12,807 nucleotides of DNA from the NCBI GenBank assembly GCA_041917855.1, contig JAYRWT010000034.1:1-12807 (forward strand). Direction: 5' to 3'. The stretch comes from CALBLZ01 sp041917855 (GTDB taxonomy: Bacteria; Patescibacteriota; UBA1384; CAILIB01). The translations under genes and the position numbers were made by a program. Under the pieces are notes generated by a model, which saw only the letters and a list, made by a program, of their open reading frames with translations, was not told where the DNA came from and did not search any database. Position 1 is the stretch's first letter. Every line of letters starts with the position of its first letter. Shown one piece after another: positions 8,476 to 12,807 of the stretch.

Positions 8476-9999
8476 ATGCAACGCGCCACATCACTCGAAC
8501 CTGTTCTAAACCTTGTTAAGCGACGAGGAATTTTCTTTAACTCTGCCGAAATCTACAACGGAGCTGGTGGCCTTTTTGACATGGGGCCACTTGGTTTAGA
8601 GCTGGCAAATAATATTAAGCGTGCCTGGTTACGTCGGTTTGTGTACGGTCGCGACGATATGCTCGCCATCGATGCTGCAATCCTAACACCTGCCGCTGTA
8701 CTGCAAGCTTCGGGCCACATTGATAGCTTTAGTGATCCGCTAATTGAGTGTAAGGAGAGTCACATTCGTTTACGTGCCGATCACTTTTTGGAAGAAGATG
8801 ATGTACATATTTGGATGGAGCGCTGGATTACTGAGTCAGAAAAGCAGCGCGGCCTCAAGCAAAAAACCGGGGGACTGGTACCAAGTAAGGATGACGAGCA
8901 AGCAGCCTTGGCTGCAGCCCAAGAGCTGTACGATTTTTCTGATCCAAATCGTGTAACCCGTAAAGCCACAGCTAGTTTTGAGGACTTGGTTTGCCCACAC
9001 CCAGATGTGCGTAAAAAAACCTTTACTGCGCCAAAGCAGTTCAACATGATGTTTGCTACAAATCTGGGGCCGGTAGAGGAAAGTGGTTCCACCGTGTACC
9101 TACGCCCAGAGACTGCTCCTGGTATCTTTACCAACTTCAAAAATATTCTTGGCACCTATCATAAAAAGTTGCCCTTTGGTATTGCTCAGGTGGGTAAGGC
9201 CTTCCGTAATGAAATTACTACAGGAAACTCTCTGTTTCGCGTACGCGAGCTTGAACAGATGGAAATTGAGTTCTTTGTGCGCCCAAGTGAAGATAATCAG
9301 TGGTTTGAATCCTGGCTTACAGAAGTTGAAGCATTCCTGACTCAAGATTTAGGAATTACACCTGAAAATCTACGTAAGTACGAGCACAAACCTGAGAAAC
9401 TCTCACACTACTCTAAGCGCACCGTAGACTTTGAGTATAACTACCCATTCGGTGGTTGGAGCGAAGTATGGGGGATTGCAAATCGTACAGATTTTGACCT
9501 GCGCAGTCATATGGAGGCTTCACAGAAAGATATGACCTACTTTGATGAGGAAACCCGCGAAAAATTCCTGCCCTTTGTGATTGAGCCCTCGGTTGGTGTT
9601 GGTCGCATGCTGCTTATGTTACTGGTAGACAGCTACCGAGAGTATCCCCAGGGGCGCGATGGTCAGGGTAGTGAGCTTGAGACAGTACTACACCTGCCAA
9701 AGGCATTGGCTCCGGTTAGCGTTGCAGTGCTACCGCTCATGAAGAAAGATGGCCTGGCCGAAAAAGCGCGCGAAGTACATGCTGCCGTGCGTACTATCTA
9801 CCCCGATCGACTTACGGTGTATGAAGAGAGTGGTGCAGTAGGTCGCCGCTACCGTAAACAAGATGAAATTGGTACGCCGTACTGCGTGACCATTGATTAT
9901 CAAACCCTGGAAGATGGCACGGTAACCGTGCGTGATCGTGACAGCATGGAACAGCAGCGCGTTGCAATATCTGACTTGGCACGTGCACTTGTGCTCTAA
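8476..9999 (+). CDS. glyQS: glycyl-tRNA synthetase, dimeric (alpha2) type
   Basis: Charges tRNA-Gly with glycine in the cytoplasm. This is the single-chain class IIa form, as in Thermus, Bacillus and eukaryotes, not the two-subunit GlyQ/GlyS enzyme. The N-terminus has the family opening LVKRRGIFFNSAEIYNGAGG (about 13-32) and FDMGPLGLELANNIK. Motif 1 lies near LTPAAVLQASGHIDSF. Motif 2 appears as GIAQVGKAFRNEIT (about 235-248) followed by FRVRELEQMEIEFF. The segment YNYPFGGWSEVWGIANRTDFDL (about 318-339, glycine-pocket region) is present. Motif 3 reads FVIEPSVGVGRMLLMLL (about 372-388). The C-terminal anticodon-binding domain starts near PVSVAVLPLM. The length of 507 is normal. The start has no Shine-Dalgarno. 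The stop overlaps the next start (TAATG). Confidence 0.97.
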   Translation: MQRATSLEPVLNLVKRRGIFFNSAEIYNGAGGLFDMGPLGLELANNIKRAWLRRFVYGRDDMLAIDAAILTPAAVLQASGHIDSFSDPLIECKESHIRLRADHFLEEDDVHIWMERWITESEKQRGLKQKTGGLVPSKDDEQAALAAAQELYDFSDPNRVTRKATASFEDLVCPHPDVRKKTFTAPKQFNMMFATNLGPVEESGSTVYLRPETAPGIFTNFKNILGTYHKKLPFGIAQVGKAFRNEITTGNSLFRVRELEQMEIEFFVRPSEDNQWFESWLTEVEAFLTQDLGITPENLRKYEHKPEKLSHYSKRTVDFEYNYPFGGWSEVWGIANRTDFDLRSHMEASQKDMTYFDEETREKFLPFVIEPSVGVGRMLLMLLVDSYREYPQGRDGQGSELETVLHLPKALAPVSVAVLPLMKKDGLAEKAREVHAAVRTIYPDRLTVYEESGAVGRRYRKQDEIGTPYCVTIDYQTLEDGTVTVRDRDSMEQQRVAISDLARALVL

Positions 10000-10571
10000 T
10001 GACTCGCGATATTCTTTTTTGGGTAAACTGCTACGGTGGCTGGGCTCCAGAAGAGCGCCATCCTATTGAAACGATTGGCTATGACCAGTACCTGTCTGGT
10101 GTAGCTGATGCGATTGCTAGCCTATCAGACCAGATTGATCAGCTCTGGGTTTCGGGTGCAATGATTGATGCACAAGGCCGTCTTGAGTGCCAAACCACGA
10201 GTGAACGACTCGCTCTAAAGTTACGGGAGCGCGGCGTGCACTTAGAGATTAACCAAGATGACGAAAGTATTACTAGCATGAGTATTGCCCGTGTCTTCTT
10301 GCGGCAATGGAAGAACGACCTGCCTAATCACATTGGTATTTTGTGCTGTGATGCAGTCAGATTTGAGTCAAATGTATGGGTTCTAGAGCAGTTGGCAGCG
10401 GAGCTTGGCTTCACCATTCCGCCTGCCAAGGAAGTTTTGCTACCAATTGCCCGTCTCGATATACACCCAAATAGCACTCCAGAAAAACAGGCAGAAAAGC
10501 TGGCGACTATGAAAGAGAAAGGCATCGCCTGGGTTGAGGAGCAGGAGATTAAAGCGCGTCGCGGCGAGTAA
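9999..10571 (+). CDS. DUF218/YdcF-like protein (tentative)
   Basis: A 190-residue soluble protein without signal peptide. The pattern LWVSGAMID (about 49-57), then TTSERLALKLRERGVHLEINQDDESITSMSIARVFLRQW (about 66-104, in pieces) and IGILCCDAVRFESNVWVLEQLA (about 112-133) follows the ElyC/SanA/YdcF (DUF218) layout. That layout has a beta-strand ending vSGG, a Ser-Glu on the next helix, a GV turn, a residue cluster around ES-T, and a strand before an arginine. It departs from the family in SGA instead of SGG and in lacking the usual His in the last motif. The family's biochemical function is not firmly known. Start ATG 9999 shares bases with the synthetase stop, so the two are coupled. Alternatively it is a lineage-specific protein. 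Confidence 0.6.
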   Translation: MTRDILFWVNCYGGWAPEERHPIETIGYDQYLSGVADAIASLSDQIDQLWVSGAMIDAQGRLECQTTSERLALKLRERGVHLEINQDDESITSMSIARVFLRQWKNDLPNHIGILCCDAVRFESNVWVLEQLAAELGFTIPPAKEVLLPIARLDIHPNSTPEKQAEKLATMKEKGIAWVEEQEIKARRGE

Positions 10572-10605
10572 GCTTGGCTGTAATGTGTATTTTGGCTCTA
10601 GGTAC

Positions 10606-10634
10606 TTGCAAAAAGTATCATTTTTGTGTAACAT
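10606..10634 (+). promoter_or_regulatory. candidate promoter of the tRNA pair
   Basis: TTGCAA (10606-10611), a 17-nt spacer and TAACAT (10629-10634) precede the first tRNA by 20 nt, with a predicted start near 10641. Five of six bases fit the -35 consensus; the -10 is weaker. Confidence 0.5.
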
Positions 10635-10654
10635 CTTTTCTTGGAAAACTAAGC

Positions 10655-10729
10655 GCGGGTGTAGCTCAGCGGTAGAGCGCCTAAATATCAAGAGGGAGGA
10701 GGTCACAGGTTCAAATCCTGTCACCCGTT
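10655..10729 (+). tRNA. tRNA with non-canonical anticodon arm (Gly-like acceptor features, anticodon unassigned)
   Basis: Three of the four arms are clear: acceptor GCGGGTG/CACCCGT (G1.U72, then six pairs), D arm GCTC-AGCGGTA-GAGC, and T arm ACAGG-TTCAAAT-CCTGT, with T as discriminator base and no encoded CCA. U73, C2-G71, G3-C70 and the 7-nt D loop resemble bacterial tRNA-Gly. The segment 10680-10704 does not form a standard anticodon arm: only CCT can pair with AGG, and between the D and T stems there are three bases more than a normal arm plus 5-nt variable loop. Keeping U33 gives ATC or CAA as anticodon; TCA would need A33. None is a glycine anticodon of the standard code. It could be a diverged functional tRNA, a degenerate copy, or a tRNA-like RNA. 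Confidence 0.6.
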
Positions 10730-10735
10730 CTTAGT

Positions 10736-10811
10736 TGGGATGTAACTCAGTTGGCAGAGTAGCGGTCTCTTAAACTGCGAGTCGGGGGTTCGAGTCCTCC
10801 CATCCCAGCCA
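10736..10811 (+). tRNA. tRNA-Lys(CTT), CCA encoded
   Basis: A complete cloverleaf: acceptor TGGGATG/CATCCCA, D arm ACTC/GAGT with loop AGTTGGCA, anticodon stem GCGGT/ACTGC with loop CTCTTAA giving anticodon CTT (Lys, AAG codon), variable GAGTC, and T arm GGGGG-TTCGAGT-CCTCC. Discriminator G at 10808 is followed by genomic CCA (10809-10811). It lies 6 nt after the preceding tRNA, so both are probably made as one precursor. Confidence 0.95.
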
Positions 10812-10817
10812 AATCTT

Positions 10818-10849
10818 GAGAGCTTTCGTCAATGGCGACGGAGGCTCTC
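10818..10849 (+). terminator. hairpin after the tRNA pair, candidate terminator
   Basis: GAGAGCTTTCGTC (10818-10830) pairs with GACGGAGGCTCTC (10837-10849) over 13 bp with two G.U, loop AATGGC. The following sequence ATTCTATAA is only weakly U-rich. Its position 6 nt after tRNA-Lys suits the end of the tRNA transcript. Confidence 0.6.
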
Positions 10850-10916
10850 ATTCTATAATAGGAAGTATCTTAATAGGCTTTATTGCGGTGTATTAGAATA
10901 GTCGTAAAATTGAGGT

Positions 10917-10956
10917 AAAAAATATCCCACCTTACCTTTAGGTAAGGTGGGATATT
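10917..10956 (-). terminator. rho-independent terminator of the aminotransferase gene
   Basis: A perfect 16-bp stem, AATATCCCACCTTACC (10921-10936) against GGTAAGGTGGGATATT (10941-10956), with a 4-nt loop. Read on the minus strand it ends in six U (10922-10917). It lies 12 nt beyond the aminotransferase stop. Confidence 0.9.
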
Positions 10957-10968
10957 GCGAATCAGCTC

Positions 10969-12330
10969 TTAATTCTTGATTTTCAGGGCTGATCTAATCC
11001 TGTTGTCTCGCAGGTCTGTGAGACTTTCGCGCACAGCTCCCAGGAAGCCGTCGCATTCCTCCGCAGTGACGATGAGCGGTGGCTCAATCCTCACCACATT
11101 GGGCTGGTTGAGCGTGAAGACCGTAAGGTATCCACGCTGGCGCAGGAGTCCGGCGAGCAGGGCCGCCGATAGATCGTTACCGGAAGTACCACTGGTAAGG
11201 TGTCCCATGAGCCCAATCGCACCACCACTGATACCACCAAGCTTGCGCATCTCGATACCAAGGAGCATTCCTTTACCGCGAACTTCCTCAACTAGTCCAG
11301 GAAATTCACCGGCAATAGTCTGTAGACCGAGCATAAGCTGCTCGGACCGATCCAAGCAGTTCTCGGTCAAATCCAGGCCGGAAGCCAGCTGACAGGCCTT
11401 GAGACCAATGGCGCAGGCCAAGCCATTGCCTCCATACGTGGAGGTATGTGCTAGACAGCGATCTTTGCGGCCGTAGACCTTGTTCCAGACGCGATCGGCG
11501 GTGATGGTTGCTCCAATTGGCACGATTCCAGCACCAAGTGCCTTGGACAGGCAAATGATGTCTGGCTTCACTCCGTAGGATTCCAGGCCGTAGAACCCCT
11601 CACAGCGATTGAATCCAGTTTGCACGGAGTCATCGATGAGAATGGTGTCTGTCTCGCGGCAAACTTGCGCTACCGCATCGATGTACTCCTGCGTGCAGAC
11701 ATTCACACCTCCCTCACCCTGGACGGTTTCCAGAATGAAGGCTGCGTATCTTCTGCTTTTGATCTCGCGGACGGCTGTCGCCGTGTCGTTGATCTTGATG
11801 TTCTTGCCACCCGGCATCAGTGGGTAGAAGGGCTCTTTGTATTTCTCTCGGCCACTCACACTGAGTGAACCAATAGACTTTCCGTGGAAACCTCCTTCCA
11901 GTGAAAGAATCCCATGTCGACTACTGCCGTGGTAGGCTTTGGCCGTTTTGAGGGCCGCCTCCACAGCCTCCGTACCTGAGTTGCTGAAGAAGACCTTGGC
12001 AGGATGGCCGTAGACTTCTCCCACCAGATACTGGGCCAGGAGAGCGGTGCTGCTCAAGAGCGATGCCTGACATACCACAGGGCGCTTGCCCTGAAGGTAC
12101 TCGATGGCAACTTGCGTGATGTCCGGGTGGGCGTGCCCAAAGGCGAGCACACCGTAGCCACCAAAGAAATCGACGTATTCCTTGCCCTCGTTAGTCCAAA
12201 GGCGAGTTCCCTCAGCCTTTTCCATATGGATGAGGAAACCAATCTCCCTCATCAGGTCGACTTGGCCAGGGTTCAAAAACTCAGCGTACACTTGTTCGAT
12301 ACTTTTCTTTTCAAAATCAACACTCATCAT
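10969..12330 (-). CDS. class III PLP-dependent aminotransferase
   Basis: A 453-residue fold-type I enzyme of the acetylornithine/4-aminobutyrate/putrescine aminotransferase group, moving an amino group between a substrate amine and a 2-oxo acid. Visible marks are FFGGYGVLAFGHAHP (about 55-69), SNSGTEAVEAALKTAK (116-131, phosphate binding), ETVQGEGG (201-208), IDDSVQTGFNR (232-242, Asp234 for the pyridine nitrogen), SKALGAG (262-268) with the PLP lysine at 263, and HTSTYGGN (295-302). The usual DEVQTG is DSVQTG here. A Gly/Ser-rich segment near 364-386 (GGISGGAIGLMGHLTSGTSG) is unusual. Substrate cannot be told. ATG 12330 is preceded by GGAG at 8 nt. The gene stands alone, with its own promoter and terminator, and looks more G+C-rich than the yvcK block, which hints at transfer. 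Confidence 0.93.
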   Translation of the reverse strand: MMSVDFEKKSIEQVYAEFLNPGQVDLMREIGFLIHMEKAEGTRLWTNEGKEYVDFFGGYGVLAFGHAHPDITQVAIEYLQGKRPVVCQASLLSSTALLAQYLVGEVYGHPAKVFFSNSGTEAVEAALKTAKAYHGSSRHGILSLEGGFHGKSIGSLSVSGREKYKEPFYPLMPGGKNIKINDTATAVREIKSRRYAAFILETVQGEGGVNVCTQEYIDAVAQVCRETDTILIDDSVQTGFNRCEGFYGLESYGVKPDIICLSKALGAGIVPIGATITADRVWNKVYGRKDRCLAHTSTYGGNGLACAIGLKACQLASGLDLTENCLDRSEQLMLGLQTIAGEFPGLVEEVRGKGMLLGIEMRKLGGISGGAIGLMGHLTSGTSGNDLSAALLAGLLRQRGYLTVFTLNQPNVVRIEPPLIVTAEECDGFLGAVRESLTDLRDNRIRSALKIKN

Positions 12331-12386
12331 AACTCTGACTCCAGATTGTCATCCCCCAAGAACTCGGAGGTTTCAATTCTGCGTGA

Positions 12387-12415
12387 ACGTTACCAGACAA
12401 ACACTAAACAGTCAA
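12387..12415 (-). promoter_or_regulatory. promoter of the aminotransferase gene
   Basis: On the minus strand TTGACT (12415-12410), a 17-nt spacer and TAACGT (12392-12387). The predicted start near 12380 leaves a leader of about 50 nt holding the GGAG ribosome-binding site. The spacing and -35 are good, the -10 moderate. Confidence 0.6.
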
Positions 12416-12468
12416 TCTGTTGAGGGCGTACAAAGTATGCAGACTTCATACAAAATGGTGAAAAGTTG

Positions 12469-12499
12469 TTGACAGGGTGAAAACAGCGGGGGCATAATG
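12469..12499 (+). promoter_or_regulatory. candidate mraZ promoter
   Basis: TTGACA (12469-12474) and CATAAT (12494-12499) are separated by 19 nt, longer than ideal. Transcription would begin near 12506, at the edge of the MraZ-box repeats, with a leader of about 118 nt to mraZ. The 290-nt gap between the two divergent genes otherwise holds only the aminotransferase promoter and short weak hairpins. Confidence 0.5.
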
Positions 12500-12505
12500 G
12501 TTGCA

Positions 12506-12543
12506 AGTGGTAATTTGTGGGGCAAAGTGGGGCGCCACGGGAA
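12506..12543 (+). promoter_or_regulatory. MraZ-box array: 10-bp direct repeats, candidate autoregulatory operator
   Basis: AAGTGG, TTGTGGGG, AAAGTGGGG and CCACGGG recur with an exact 10-bp period (GTG at 12508, 12518 and 12528, ACG at 12538). MraZ is known to repress its own operon by binding tandem GTGG-type repeats at this spacing class (TGGG repeats in E. coli, AAAGTG repeats in Mycoplasma). The position just downstream of the promoter and before mraZ fits. Confidence 0.7.
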
Positions 12544-12623
12544 AGTTGTCAGTATTGTGATGCACAGCACGTACTGGCTACCACAGACTTTATCCACCTA
12601 ATCCTGCACACCGCATTCCAGTC

Positions 12624-12807
12624 ATGTTTATTGGTGAGCACTCCCATTCCATCGACGAAAAAGGTCGGTTGCAGGTGCCGGTAAAGTGGCGTTCAAAGTT
12701 GGCCGGAGGGGCCGTTGTAACCAAGGGGTTTGACGGTTCCCTCAAGTTCTATCCTGCTGAAAAGTGGGGTGAGATCGCGGCAAAACTGGCTCAGCTTCCG
12801 CAAAGTC
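12624..12807 (+). CDS. mraZ: transcriptional regulator MraZ, 3' end beyond the window
   Basis: The first 61 residues of MraZ, a ring-forming AbrB/SpoVT-fold DNA-binding protein, usually the first gene of the division and cell-wall cluster and a repressor of it. The start MFIGEHSHSIDEKGRLQVPVKWR matches the family opening MFxGxxxxxxDxKGRlxiPxkfR, including the DEKGR motif, and GGAVVTKGFDGSLKFYPAEKW continues the first repeat as expected. The frame is open to the window edge, so completeness cannot be judged. ATG 12624 has no Shine-Dalgarno. Tandem MraZ-box-like repeats lie about 80-120 nt upstream. Confidence 0.93.
   Translation, partial: MFIGEHSHSIDEKGRLQVPVKWRSKLAGGAVVTKGFDGSLKFYPAEKWGEIAAKLAQLPQS

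Noticed and set aside
5822..10571. Recoding of UGA as glycine (as in Absconditabacteria/Gracilibacteria)
   Set aside because: About 1,500 codons of recognisable genes here have no in-frame TGA, and a plausible gene ends with TGA at 3980.
10854..10859. Perfect TATAAT as a plus-strand promoter
   Set aside because: No -35 at the right distance and no plus-strand gene downstream before the terminator and the minus-strand aminotransferase.
12412..12480. Short inverted and direct repeats (GTATGC, CATAC) as a mobile-element end or CRISPR-like repeat
   Set aside because: Only 5-6 bp long, irregular and without target duplication or transposase; chance level in this gap.
12591..12599. TTATCCACC as a DnaA box and sign of a replication origin
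   Set aside because: A single near-match with no neighbouring boxes, no dnaA gene and no AT-rich unwinding region; mraZ leader is the simpler context.

Overview
The window looks like a bacterial chromosome segment, most plausibly from a Patescibacteria/CPR-type organism; Saccharibacteria is my best guess, from gene types and rRNA style, not proven. Reasons: a 23S rRNA gene interrupted by a group I intron at the peptidyl-transferase centre, a compact yvcK-mutM-recO-glycyl-tRNA synthetase block, a RecO that has lost its zinc cysteines, a MutM with an internal insertion, and several genes whose start codon sits a few bases after a -10 box (leaderless mRNAs). The standard genetic code fits: no long gene contains an in-frame TGA.

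Layout. (1) 1-2882: 3' four-fifths of a 23S rRNA gene, running in from the left, split by a 394-nt group I intron (2107-2500) that lies exactly between the positions equivalent to E. coli U2500 and C2501. (2) 3045-3162: 5S rRNA inside an extended perfect stalk. (3) 3242-4022: two overlapping unknown genes ending at a strong hairpin shared with a convergent unknown gene (4027-4374, minus). (4) 4495-5317: two small predicted membrane proteins, the second behind a near-consensus promoter, then a terminator. (5) 5371-5751, minus: a PadR-family repressor, divergent from (6) 5822-8446: yvcK, mutM and recO, tightly packed. (7) 8476-10571: dimeric-type glycyl-tRNA synthetase with an overlapping DUF218/YdcF-like gene. 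(8) 10655-10811: two tRNA genes, one a normal tRNA-Lys(CTT) and one with Gly-like features but an anticodon arm that does not fold canonically. (9) 10969-12330, minus: class III PLP aminotransferase with its own promoter and terminator. (10) 12469-12807: promoter, MraZ-box repeats and the 5' end of mraZ, normally the first gene of the division and cell-wall (dcw) cluster.

The core blocks serve translation (rRNA, GlyRS, tRNAs), DNA repair (MutM, RecO) and envelope/cell-division control (YvcK, MraZ). Between them lie lineage-specific small genes, and an aminotransferase that to the eye has a more G+C-rich codon usage than the yvcK-glyRS block (not computed) and uses a Shine-Dalgarno start. Small unknown genes, the intron and the odd tRNA are the parts most worth a second look. 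No CRISPR array, insertion sequence or phage gene was seen.
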